Shown here: positions 17,902-26,123 of the stretch, piece after piece | How the letters are laid out: each line of letters starts with the position of its first letter | Numbering within the stretch: position 1 is the first letter of the stretch | From: Salicibibacter cibi | GTDB taxonomy: Bacteria; Bacillota; Bacilli; Bacillales; Marinococcaceae | Direction of reading: 5' to 3' | DNA: 64,000 nucleotides | Assembly (NCBI RefSeq): GCF_016495865.1 | Contig: NZ_CP054706.1 | Span: forward strand, 620,001-684,000 | Position numbers and translations under genes: made by a program | The notes under the pieces: generated by a model | What the model was told of the DNA's origin: nothing | The model's database searches: none | The model's input: the letters and a program-made list of their open reading frames with translations, nothing else

Positions 17902-19492
17902 CCTATTGATTCTTTTACTTATTGCCGCTTGGGCTTGGTATACGATCATCCGTGTGAAAAAGAACGTGCACATGCTCCAACTCAATGCGTACCGAACGGA
18001 ACGCTATTTCCACTGGATGAAAGAGCATCCGGAAAAAGCGATGTATCCGCGTGACGTGTGGCCGGCGCTTGCGCTCGTTTTCTTACTGCCGCTTTGGGGG
18101 CTCTCGGTTACATGGAGCTTTTCGCTCGCGGCATTGTGGGCGATCGCAGCCTATGGTCTGCTCATCGTAACGCGACCGAAAACCGCTGAGAAAAAGAAGC
18201 TTGTTTATACACCGCGAGTAAAAAGGCTGTTGGTGGCAACGGCCATCCTTTATGTGCTCATCCTCGTGGTGGCATGGTTGATCGTTAATGTTTTCGTCGC
18301 CTTCTTACTCTTGCTGGTTGCGGCTAACGTTCTTACTTTTTTTATCGTCATGTTTGCGAATATCATCAATTTGCCGGTCGAATCGCAAATTAGTCAGCGT
18401 TATTTTAATGATGCCGAAAGCATCGTGGAATCGATGCCTGAGCTTGAAGTGGTCGGCATCACGGGAAGTTTTGGAAAAACGAGCACAAAGCATATTTTGA
18501 AGGCCGTATTGGCAGCTGAGTACAACGTTCTCATGACCCCGGAAAGTTACAATACAAAAATGGGGGTAACAAGAACGATTCGAGAACAATTGAAGCCGTA
18601 TCACGATCTGTTTATTGCCGAAATGGGCGCGAAACAAGAGAATGATATTGCAGAGATCTGTGAACTCGTCCATCAAAAATACGGCGTACTCACCGCGATC
18701 GGAGAGCAGCATTTAGAAACGTTTAAAACCCTTGAAAACATTAAAAAAACGAAATTTGAACTCGTGGAAACACTGCCGGAAGATGGAACGGCTTTTCTCA
18801 ATAAAGACGATGAAAACATCCGCGCGTATCCGCAAATGAATAATTGCCGCACGATGTATTACGGGATCGATGCCGATGACCTTCATTACCGTGCTACGGA
18901 AATCGCGTATTCGGCAAAGGGCACCACATTTAAGGTGCTAAAATATGACGGATCGAGCGTAATGATTGAAACGAAATTATTGGGCAGGCATAACATCTAT
19001 AATATTCTCGCAGCGGTGGCGATTGGATCGGAAAAGAACATTTCGCTTGAAAAAATCGCCCGCGCCATTAAAGGGGTTCCACCGGTTCCTCATCGTCTCG
19101 AACTGAAAAAATCGAGCGCAACGCTCACTATCATCGATGACAGTTTTAATTCCAATCCTACCGGTTCGAAGATGGCCGTCGAAGTGCTGGGATCGATGCC
19201 GGAGAAAAAAGTGCTCGTCACGCCCGGGATGATTGAATTAGGCGAGAAAGAATATGAACTCAATAAAACACTCGCGCACCATGCAGCTGTGGTTTGTGAT
19301 TTTATTATTCTCGTTGGCAAAAAACAAACCGAACCGCTTCAGGACGGGTTAACGGAAGCCGAATATCCGCAGGCTCGCTTCTATGTGGCTGCAGATTTGC
19401 AAGATGCGTTGCAAAAAATGCGCGAAGTGACGGCAACGGAACCTTCCGTCGTGCTACTGGAAAACGATTTGCCGGATACGTTCAATGAATAG
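17894..19492 (+). CDS. Membrane-anchored Mur ligase (MurF-like)
   Basis: 532 aa from ATG 17894 (AAGGAGG 12 nt upstream). The N-terminal 165 residues hold about four membrane helices, which ordinary MurF (about 450 aa, soluble) does not have. The Mur-ligase core follows: ATP-binding GITGSFGKTSTKHIL near 196, then a central segment with ESYNTKMG typical of MurF substrate loops, IGEQHLETF near 270, and DDSFNSNP near 415. MurF adds D-Ala-D-Ala to UDP-MurNAc-tripeptide. Coupled to a D-Ala-D-Ala ligase gene, it is probably a second, membrane-bound route to a wall precursor. Confidence 0.85.
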   Translation: MSNLLILLLIAAWAWYTIIRVKKNVHMLQLNAYRTERYFHWMKEHPEKAMYPRDVWPALALVFLLPLWGLSVTWSFSLAALWAIAAYGLLIVTRPKTAEKKKLVYTPRVKRLLVATAILYVLILVVAWLIVNVFVAFLLLLVAANVLTFFIVMFANIINLPVESQISQRYFNDAESIVESMPELEVVGITGSFGKTSTKHILKAVLAAEYNVLMTPESYNTKMGVTRTIREQLKPYHDLFIAEMGAKQENDIAEICELVHQKYGVLTAIGEQHLETFKTLENIKKTKFELVETLPEDGTAFLNKDDENIRAYPQMNNCRTMYYGIDADDLHYRATEIAYSAKGTTFKVLKYDGSSVMIETKLLGRHNIYNILAAVAIGSEKNISLEKIARAIKGVPPVPHRLELKKSSATLTIIDDSFNSNPTGSKMAVEVLGSMPEKKVLVTPGMIELGEKEYELNKTLAHHAAVVCDFIILVGKKQTEPLQDGLTEAEYPQARFYVAADLQDALQKMREVTATEPSVVLLENDLPDTFNE

Positions 19493-19509
19493 TAGGGGGA
19501 ACAACAAAC

Positions 19510-20724
19510 ATGAAAACAAAAGTAGGTGTTTTTTTCGGAGGAATATCCGTTGAGCATGAGGTTTCCGTAATTTCAGGTTTGCAGGCGATCGATGCCATGG
19601 ATAACCGTCGCTATGAGCCGGTCCCCATTTATATGGCGAAAGATCGCACTTGGTATACAGGGGAAAAATTGTTGGACATTGAAGCCTATAAAGACTTGGA
19701 TGGTTTGTTAAAAGAAGCGCATCCCGTAACCCCTGTGGCTGCTGAAAACGGCGGCGTTATTTTGCAAAAAAATCCGGTGCCCAAGTTTGGAAAAAGAGAG
19801 GTCGCCCATATTGATGTTGCTTTCCCCGTGTTGCACGGAACGTTTGGCGAAGATGGGGCGTTGCAAGGATTCTTTGAGCTGTTGAATATTCCGTATGCCG
19901 GTTGCGATGTCGCTTCTTCCGCGGCCGGGATGGATAAAATCATGATGAAGCAAATGCTTCGGGACCAGGACGTGCCGGTGTTGCCGGATGTTTGGTTTTA
20001 TCAGCATCAGTGGGAGGAAGACCAAACGACGCTACAGAAAAAAATTGAGGATAAACTCGGGTACCCGGTCATCGTCAAACCGTCAAACCTCGGGTCAAGT
20101 GTAGGCATTGACATTGCCCACGATTCTGTTTCACTGGAAACGGTGGTGGAGGAGGCATTTTCCTTTGCCTCCAAACTCGTCGTTGAGCCCTTGATTTCTA
20201 ACTTAACCGAAGTCAATTGCTCGGTGCTCGGCGATTCTGAAGAGACAGAGACTTCCGAGCTGGAAGAAGTATTAAAGACCGAAGAGATTTTAAGTTATGC
20301 CGATAAGTATCAAGGTGGTACCGGCGGAAAAGGAGATACATCGGGGTCGAAAGGGCCCGGGGGAATGGAGAATACGGATCGTGTCATTCCCGCTCCGATC
20401 GATGGGGAACTCTCTACGGAGATTCATCGCTTGGCAAAGGAAACGTTCCGTGCTCTCGGCTGTAGCGGCGTTTCCCGCATTGACTTCATGATTGACAAAA
20501 ACGAAAATCAAGTGTATGTCAATGAGATCAACACGATCCCGGGGTCGCTTTCCTTTTATTTATGGGAACCGGCAGGCAAAGATTTCACCACGCTTATCCA
20601 CGAGATGATTCAATTGGCGTTGAAGCGTGAACGAAACCGCGAGCGCTTAACATTCTCCATCGACACCAACCTTTTCGCCATGCAAGGTGGCGGAAAAGGT
20701 GGAAAACAAGGGAGTAAAAGATAA
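19510..20724 (+). CDS. ddl: D-alanine-D-alanine ligase (ATP-grasp)
   Basis: 404 aa, longer than typical Ddl (about 310-360) because of a Gly-rich loop around residues 258-285 and a Lys/Gly-rich tail. Motifs: FGGISVEHEVS at 9-19, VIVKPSNLGSSVGI near 192 (ATP grip), EVNCSVLG near 238, SRIDFMID near 325 and VNEINTIPGSLSFYLW near 340 (metal-binding Glu/Asn). The omega-loop has Lys-Tyr (ADKYQGG), the D-Ala-type residue, so D-Ala rather than D-lactate is the expected second substrate. Last gene of the hydrolase-Mur ligase operon. Confidence 0.9.
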   Translation: MKTKVGVFFGGISVEHEVSVISGLQAIDAMDNRRYEPVPIYMAKDRTWYTGEKLLDIEAYKDLDGLLKEAHPVTPVAAENGGVILQKNPVPKFGKREVAHIDVAFPVLHGTFGEDGALQGFFELLNIPYAGCDVASSAAGMDKIMMKQMLRDQDVPVLPDVWFYQHQWEEDQTTLQKKIEDKLGYPVIVKPSNLGSSVGIDIAHDSVSLETVVEEAFSFASKLVVEPLISNLTEVNCSVLGDSEETETSELEEVLKTEEILSYADKYQGGTGGKGDTSGSKGPGGMENTDRVIPAPIDGELSTEIHRLAKETFRALGCSGVSRIDFMIDKNENQVYVNEINTIPGSLSFYLWEPAGKDFTTLIHEMIQLALKRERNRERLTFSIDTNLFAMQGGGKGGKQGSKR

Positions 20725-20730
20725 AAAGGA

Positions 20731-20774
20731 GAGGCTGCCCGCCATGTGCGCAAGGGCAGTCTCTTCTTTTTTTC
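20731..20774 (+). terminator. Terminator after ddl
   Basis: GAGGCTGCCC pairs with GGGCAGTCTC (one G-U) over a 13-nt loop, followed by a T-rich run. Confidence 0.85.
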
Positions 20775-20778
20775 CGGC

Positions 20779-20847
20779 TTAAAACAAACTGATGATAAAA
20801 CCGATCACCACAATTAAACCGATAATCATTAAAATGGTTCGTATCAT
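20779..20847 (-). CDS. 22-residue hydrophobic peptide
   Basis: MIRTILMIIGLIVVIGFIIS plus Leu-Phe: a single membrane helix with a positive N-terminus. GAAAGGA lies 12 nt before the ATG. It faces the ddl terminator. Such peptides are easily missed. The arrangement of ribosome binding site, start, one transmembrane helix and stop makes coding plausible but not proven. Confidence 0.45.
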   Translation of the reverse strand: MIRTILMIIGLIVVIGFIISLF

Positions 20848-21001
20848 GATCAACACCGGTCCTTTCTAAGGGATTTGCTTAGTTACATCCTTCAAACCTA
20901 TTTACAAAACATTATGCGACAAAAACGAAACGAAGGTGGGGGATATTCCTGGAAGGTTAATTCTCTCCTAGCATGAGAAGATAAAACCAATGGTTCAAAG
21001 G

Positions 21002-21600
21002 GATGATCTGGAGGCAACTGGGTCTTCAGGAAGGCGATCTGAGGACTCAAAAGGATGATCTGGAGGCAACTGAGTCCACAGGAAGGCGATCTGCGGACTC
21101 AAAAGGATGATCTGGAGGCAACTGAGTCCACAGGAAGGCGATCTGCGGACTCGAAAGGATACTCTGGAGGCAATTGAGTCTTCAGGAAGGCGATCTGCGG
21201 ACTCAAAAGGGTGATCTGGAGGCAACTGAGTCCACAGGAAGGCGATCTGCGGACTCGAAAGGATGATCTGGAGGCAATTGAGTCCACAGGAAGGCGATCT
21301 GCGGACTCGAAAGGATGATCTGGAGGCAACTGAGTCCACAGGAAGGCGATCTGCGGACTCGAAAGGATGATCTGGAGGCAACTGAGTCCACAGGAAGGCG
21401 ATCTGCGGACTCAAAAGGATGATCTGGAGGCAACTGAGTCTTCAGGAAGGCGATCTGCGGACTCAAAAGGGTGATCTGGAGGAAACTGAGTCTTCAGGAA
21501 GGCGATCTGCGGACTCAAAAGGGTGATCTGGAGGAAACTGAGTCTTCAGGAAGGCGATCTGCGGACTCAAAAGGATACTCTGGAGCCTAACTGGGTCCTC
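21002..21600. repeat. Tandem array, 52-bp unit, about 11.5 copies
   Basis: The anchor GATGATCTGG (or GATACTCTGG / GTGATCTGG variants) starts at 21002, 21054, 21106, 21158 and every 52 bp to 21574. Each unit contains GAGTCC and GGACTC, with 23 bp between their starts one way and 29 bp the other, so either half can form a hairpin. Copies differ by a few substitutions and no unique spacers exist. All three minus-strand frames are open because the unit lacks stop codons; this is not evidence of coding. Confidence 0.97.
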
Positions 21601-21847
21601 AAGCTCGTGTTTTGTGGGCTAATTTCCCGAACGCCAAATTAATCCGCAAATGTAAAAAACACGGTACGGTTTGACATCCTTTCATCTCTAATGGGGTGTC
21701 GCGAAGCGTCATGTTTGTTTTGGGAGCGTAAGAAATACGGTCTTAAAAAAGCTCGTCGTGCATCACAATTCTCAAAACGTTAATATCGTGTTATATCAAT
21801 GTTTATGGCACTTCTCATTTATTTGGGGAGTGTGCTTTTTATTTGAT

Positions 21848-22107
21848 TTAGGTACGAAAAAGGGTACGCCCATTTTCTGCATAATCATTAACCTTCTTAC
21901 TTTGAACTGCTTGTAGTCGTTGCTCAAACTTCTGGTATGTTGACAGGTCAACTACATTTGGCGTATTTACATAGCCATGAGTTGTTTTTGTATCAGAATG
22001 AGTTAATGCACGCGAAATTTCTTCCATGGAAGCTCCGCCCTCATAAGCCAAGGTACTAAACGTATGTCTTAATTTAATGCTTTTTGGAGCAACAGCTTTT
22101 TTAGCCC
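21848..22107 (-). pseudogene. Tyrosine recombinase (phage integrase), C-terminal fragment
   Basis: Open on the minus strand as ...APKSIKLRHTFSTLAYEGGAS..., then SMEEISRALTHSDTKTTHGY. It contains the R-H-x of the second catalytic box (LRHTFSTL), the H/T box and the catalytic Tyr (HGYVNTP), that is, the last 80-odd residues of an integrase. The rest is absent and a stop stands upstream in frame. It is a relic of an integrated element, in keeping with the tRNA cluster 1.2 kb away. Confidence 0.85.
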
Positions 22108-22253
22108 CAATATTTTACTTCATTGGTTGGACAATTGTTTTACCGCTTGTTGCCCCGATAGCTTTGGCAATTTCATATTTGGGGAAGAGGAAGGAAAGTA
22201 CCACTTGATTCGTTTTTCATTTAATACTAAGTATGAATTAAGTTCTTTAGTTA

Positions 22254-22538
22254 GGGACTGCTGAATAACGGAAAAAGACTGGCACATAAGCATTTTCCGT
22301 TGATGTTGTCAAAACTGGATGCAAGAAAATCTATCCTAAAAGCAGAAAACCCTTGCACGTCTGGCAACACACGGAGGGACGGTGCTGCAATGGCGAGACT
22401 CCAGCGGAAAAACGGACGCGTCAAGACCCCGAAGCGCCGGTTTTGCGCGAGGAGGCTTGACCGTTCGTCCGCGGAAAGCGAAGCCATGGAAGCGGCATCC
22501 CGGCTCCAACTAATATATGTAAGTTGTTCAGCAATCCC
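22254..22538 (-). mobile_element. MITE family A, copy 3 (full length)
   Basis: 285 bp in reverse orientation, GGGACTGCTGAATAA at one end and TTGTTCAGCAATCCC at the other. TAGTTA at 22248-22253 repeats at 22539-22544 as a 6-bp target duplication. The interior matches copies 1 and 5 along its length. Confidence 0.88.
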
Positions 22539-22626
22539 TAGTTAGGTTTATATTTATCACAAAAATACCAAGTTATCATAAAAATGACTTGGTATTTTTG
22601 TGAGCAAGTTATTTGTAATGATGTAA

Positions 22627-22884
22627 ATGAATTTGGATGCCCTAGGCCAAAAAGAAGGCATCTTCATCTATTTTTCTCACCCTTTTGCATCGAACGAGCG
22701 TGGCTCCAATGAGCGCCAAAACGGGATAATACGACGATTTATCAGGAAAGGTGAAGCGATCCATTCGTACACGGACGAAAAGCTGCACGAGTTAGAAGCA
22801 TGGATGAACGGGCTTCCACGAAAAATCTTAGGCTATGAAACACCTGATGATAGTTTTGCGCGAGCTTTATCCGGTGCGGGCTAG
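22627..22884 (+). pseudogene. IS30 family transposase, C-terminal fragment
   Basis: The stretch FSHPFASNERGSNERQNGII carries the last catalytic Glu region of IS30 transposases (…ERGSNExxNxxIRRF), and the tail LPRKILGYETPDD is the typical C-terminal RKxLxxxTP motif. Only about 75 residues of roughly 320-350 remain. The first dozen residues are unrelated. Confidence 0.88.
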
Positions 22885-22995
22885 CCCGAACATGACTGGT
22901 TTAAAGCCCTTTTTTTACCGCTTATGAGCTAATTGTGCTGTTCCAAAATCCTTGCCACGTAACGGCTAAGGGTAAGGAGAAAATAAACTTTCCCC

Positions 22996-23124
22996 GTGCC
23001 TGTGCTGCTCGGCAGTGGTACCCGTTTGCTCGATCAATTAGGAGATGATTCTGTTCGGTTGGAAAGGACAAGGGTGATAGCGTCTCCTGATGTTACACAT
23101 CTTACTTTCCGTATCATTAAGTAA
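22996..23124 (+). pseudogene. RibD C-terminal/DHFR-like protein fragment
   Basis: Reads VPVLLGSGTRLLDQLGDDSV then LERTRVIASPDVTHLTFRII, the C-terminal end of the dihydrofolate-reductase-like RibD_C family. No start or upstream remainder is visible. Confidence 0.6.
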
Positions 23125-23172
23125 CGTCAGTATGTCTAGATGCCACATCTAAAAAAAATCACCATTTCCCAC

Positions 23173-23201
23173 TTGCATTTTATCAGCGTGGATCATATAA
23201 T
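23173..23201 (+). promoter_or_regulatory. Promoter of the tRNA operon
   Basis: TTGCAT at 23173-23178, 17-bp spacer, TATAAT at 23196-23201. Transcription would begin about 25 bp before tRNA-Glu. Confidence 0.75.
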
Positions 23202-23234
23202 ATAACTTGTCAGCTTACAGTGCTAAGCGGTTGT

Positions 23235-23309
23235 GGCCCGTTGGTCAAGGGGTTAAGACACCGCCCTTTCACGGCGGTAACGCGGGTTCGAATCCCGCAC
23301 GGGTCACCA
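23235..23309 (+). tRNA. tRNA-Glu (anticodon TTC)
   Basis: 75 nt with encoded CCA. Acceptor GGCCCGT pairs with ACGGGTC; anticodon stem-loop CCGCC-CTTTCAC-GGCGG; TTCGAATC T-loop. Confidence 0.97.
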
Positions 23310-23346
23310 TTTATGTTTTGCAAATTGACCACTGAAGCTTTATACT

Positions 23347-23432
23347 GGAGGAGTAGCGAAGTTGGCCAAACGCGGCGGACTGTAAATCCGCTCTCTCTGA
23401 GTTCGGCGGTTCGAATCCGTCCTCCTCCACCA
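23347..23432 (+). tRNA. tRNA-Tyr (anticodon GTA)
   Basis: 86 nt with encoded CCA, acceptor GGAGGAG/CTCCTCC, anticodon loop CTGTAAA, and the long variable arm expected of bacterial tRNA-Tyr. Confidence 0.97.
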
Positions 23433-23443
23433 TTTTTAAATAT

Positions 23444-23518
23444 GCGGGAGTAGTTCAGTGGTAGAACACCACCTTGCCAAGGTGGGGGTCGCGGGTTCGA
23501 ATCCCGTCTCCCGCTCCA
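23444..23518 (+). tRNA. tRNA-Gly (anticodon GCC)
   Basis: 75 nt with encoded CCA; acceptor GCGGGAG/CTCCCGC; anticodon loop TTGCCAA. Confidence 0.97.
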
Positions 23519-23533
23519 AAAGCACATATTTTT

Positions 23534-23607
23534 GCGGGTGTAGTTTAGTGGTAAAACCTCAGCCTTCCAAGCTGATGATGTGGGTTCGATTCCCATCACC
23601 CGCTCCA
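23534..23607 (+). tRNA. tRNA-Gly (anticodon TCC)
   Basis: 74 nt with encoded CCA; acceptor GCGGGTG/CACCCGC; anticodon loop CTTCCAA read as TCC. Confidence 0.96.
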
Positions 23608-23625
23608 TACTAAGATAAGATAATG

Positions 23626-23652
23626 GCAAAACGTGTGGTTTTGCTTTTTTTA
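23626..23652 (+). terminator. Terminator of the tRNA operon
   Basis: GCAAAAC, 5-nt loop, GTTTTGC followed by TTTTTTT. Confidence 0.88.
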
Positions 23653-23905
23653 ATGCATTTTTTAATCTTTTTCATCGACTGTTTTCCATGGTTTTTTTGT
23701 AACAATTCCCGTTCACTAACGACATATATGATGGATGTTTATATAGATGGACGGATATGGGACCTGAGATAAAGGTATAATGGAAAATGAAGCAGTTTTT
23801 TGATCACACATACCAAATTCAACCTGAATGCCTTCAGCTATGTTATAATGGAAAAGCTAACCTCTCGAGGTTTCTCGGTTTTAATTCCTATTGGGAGGAC
23901 ACGTA

Positions 23906-24715
23906 ATGTTTGGCGAGGAGTTCATCACGTGGCTAACAAGAATCGTAGATATTTTGTTAGTGACGTTTGTCGTATATAAATTGATAACGATTGTGCGCGG
24001 GACGAGGGCAGTGCAATTGATTAAAGGGATTACGGTTATTTTGGCTGCCTGGTTTTTGAGCAGTCTTTTTGCCTTGCAGACGATGCAGTTTCTTATGAAT
24101 CTCGTGGTTACATATGGCGTTTTGGCGATTATCATTATTTTTCAACCGGAGTTGAGGCGCGCACTTGAACAATTGGGGCGAGGCCGACTTTTCGGACGAG
24201 GACCGACACCTGAGGAAAAGAACTCCGTAAACACGATTGAAGCGTTATCGAAATCGCTTCAGTATATGGCCAAAAGAAGAATCGGCGCGCTGATTTCCAT
24301 TGAAAATGAAACGGGGATGGATGATTATATCGAAACGGGAACGCCGGTAAGAGCGCAAATTTCTTCCGAATTGCTTATTAATATTTTCATTCCAAATGCG
24401 CCGCTTCATGACGGTGCTGTTATTATCCAAAACAATGTGCTAAGTGCTGCCGCTTGTTATTTGCCGCTTTCGGAAAATCCGTTTATCTCCAAAGAATTGG
24501 GTACGCGCCATCGCGCTGCCATCGGAGTGAGCGAAGTGACAGATGCGCTTACCATCATCGTATCCGAAGAGACAGGAGATATATCGGTGACGAAAAATAG
24601 CGAGATCCATCGTGATATTGACGATGAGCGGCTTCGCAGGATGCTGGAAAACGAGTTATTAAAAAATGTGAAAACACAATCCCGTTGGCAGTGGGGAGGA
24701 CGTAAAAATGGATAA
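23906..24715 (+). CDS. cdaA: Diadenylate cyclase CdaA
   Basis: 269 aa from ATG 23906 (GGGAGG 7 nt upstream). Three N-terminal membrane helices (residues 10-80) precede the DAC domain with LHDGAVII near 170 and GTRHRAAIGVSE near 202, the DGA and RHR motifs needed to join two ATP into c-di-AMP. In Firmicutes c-di-AMP controls K+ and osmolyte uptake and wall homeostasis; Ktr subunits are known receptors. It overlaps cdaR by 8 nt and is followed by glmM, the conserved cdaA-cdaR-glmM module in which CdaR and GlmM modulate the cyclase. Confidence 0.97.
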   Translation: MFGEEFITWLTRIVDILLVTFVVYKLITIVRGTRAVQLIKGITVILAAWFLSSLFALQTMQFLMNLVVTYGVLAIIIIFQPELRRALEQLGRGRLFGRGPTPEEKNSVNTIEALSKSLQYMAKRRIGALISIENETGMDDYIETGTPVRAQISSELLINIFIPNAPLHDGAVIIQNNVLSAAACYLPLSENPFISKELGTRHRAAIGVSEVTDALTIIVSEETGDISVTKNSEIHRDIDDERLRRMLENELLKNVKTQSRWQWGGRKNG

Positions 24716-26027
24716 GCTCTTCAATAACCGGTGGTTTTTACGTTTCTTTTCCTTAGTAATCGCGACGATGCTTTTTTTGATGGTGAATATGGATGACATG
24801 GGTAGTCAACCGGGTGTTTTCCCGGTAACGAACTCCGAACAGCTAACCGTAGAAGATGTGGAATTGGGAGTATATTATGATGATGAGCAATATGCGATTG
24901 TTGAAATGGAAGATACAGTAGATATCCAGTTGTCAGGGACCCAAAGCGCGTTGAACCTTTTTCAAGTAACGAGTCCAAATTATGAAGTGTATGTGGACCT
25001 TGAAGATCTAGGTCCCGGCGTACACAATGTCAATGTTGAACACCGTGATTTTCCTGCCGGGGTTGATGTATCCACGGAACCGGAATCGGTACAGGTGACG
25101 TTGGAAGAACGGGAAATGACTACGTTGCCGGTAGAAATTGAATTCATGAATGAAAATGAATTGCCGGAAGGTTATACGCTCGGAGAACCTGAAGTAACTC
25201 CAGAAGAAGTAGAGGTGCAAGGAGCTTCCTCCCAATTGCAAGACATCGATTCATTGCAAGCGTATATTGATGTCGGAGGCGCAGAAGAAACGATCTATGA
25301 AACGGTGGAGGTAACGGTATACGGCCCTTACGGAGAGGTGTTGGATTTTGCCGTCGATCCAAATACGGTTGATGCCGTTGTCCCCATTACTCCCCCTTCG
25401 GAAGAAGTTCCACTGGAAGTGGAGACTGAAGGCACCCTTGACGAAGATGTGGAACTCGTTGATCTTTCCGTGGAGCCGGAGACTGCCACCATCTACGGGG
25501 ATTTGGATATCATTAATGATATCTCCGCCGTTGAAGCAGGACCAATTGATTTAAGCGGGATTACGGAAAGCGAGACTATGGAGATGGATATTGACATGCC
25601 AGACGAGGTTAGATACATCCAACCTGAGACAGCTAACGTACAGGTGATCGTTGAAGACGCTGAAGTTGATGAAGCAGATGAAAATGAAGACGAAAACAAC
25701 GAAGAAGAAACGGAAGAGCAAGACACCCAGACGTTGGACCTGCCATTACAGATGGACAATGTACCTGAAGAGGTTCAAGTAACGGACACAGAGGAAGAAC
25801 TCCTCAATGTTACAGTCGAGGGTGATGAAGAGGAACTTGATGATTTAAGTGAAGAGGATGTTCGCCTCTATATCGATTTTGACGAACTGGATGATGAGAA
25901 TCTGGATGAAGGCGATGAAGCGTCGTATGAAATGCAGCTGGAAGTCGAAGGGCCAAGCAACTTTATGTATGAGCCGGAGATGGAAAGTGTGGAAGTGGAA
26001 ATAACAAATCCCGAAGATAGTGAATAG
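24708..26027 (+). CDS. cdaR: CdaR, YbbR-domain regulator of CdaA
   Basis: 439 aa. One N-terminal membrane helix (residues 8-26) anchors an extracytoplasmic chain of YbbR repeats (roughly 45-125, 135-220, 230-310 and 340-435). A strongly acidic Glu/Asp linker lies around residues 318-345, and the whole exported part is very acidic, which fits a salt-adapted organism. CdaR binds CdaA in the membrane and modulates c-di-AMP synthesis. It overlaps cdaA by 8 nt. Confidence 0.94.
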   Translation: MDKLFNNRWFLRFFSLVIATMLFLMVNMDDMGSQPGVFPVTNSEQLTVEDVELGVYYDDEQYAIVEMEDTVDIQLSGTQSALNLFQVTSPNYEVYVDLEDLGPGVHNVNVEHRDFPAGVDVSTEPESVQVTLEEREMTTLPVEIEFMNENELPEGYTLGEPEVTPEEVEVQGASSQLQDIDSLQAYIDVGGAEETIYETVEVTVYGPYGEVLDFAVDPNTVDAVVPITPPSEEVPLEVETEGTLDEDVELVDLSVEPETATIYGDLDIINDISAVEAGPIDLSGITESETMEMDIDMPDEVRYIQPETANVQVIVEDAEVDEADENEDENNEEETEEQDTQTLDLPLQMDNVPEEVQVTDTEEELLNVTVEGDEEELDDLSEEDVRLYIDFDELDDENLDEGDEASYEMQLEVEGPSNFMYEPEMESVEVEITNPEDSE

Positions 26028-26123
26028 CCTAAATCAGAGCAATGGCAGTCCGGACTTTCAGTCTGTTAACAGGATTTTTGAACAACCTCTATTGAAAAGG
26101 TAGCCAGAAGGAGCGATACGATT

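Noticed and set aside
20995..21466. Repeat-containing minus-strand proteins
   Set aside because: All three minus frames are open simply because the 52-bp unit has no stop codon; there is no ribosome binding site.
21002..21600. CRISPR array
   Set aside because: The whole 52-bp unit repeats; there are no unique spacers, no leader and no cas genes.
23210..23629. Protein-coding frames over 23.2-23.6 kb on both strands
   Set aside because: They are translations of four clear tRNA genes.
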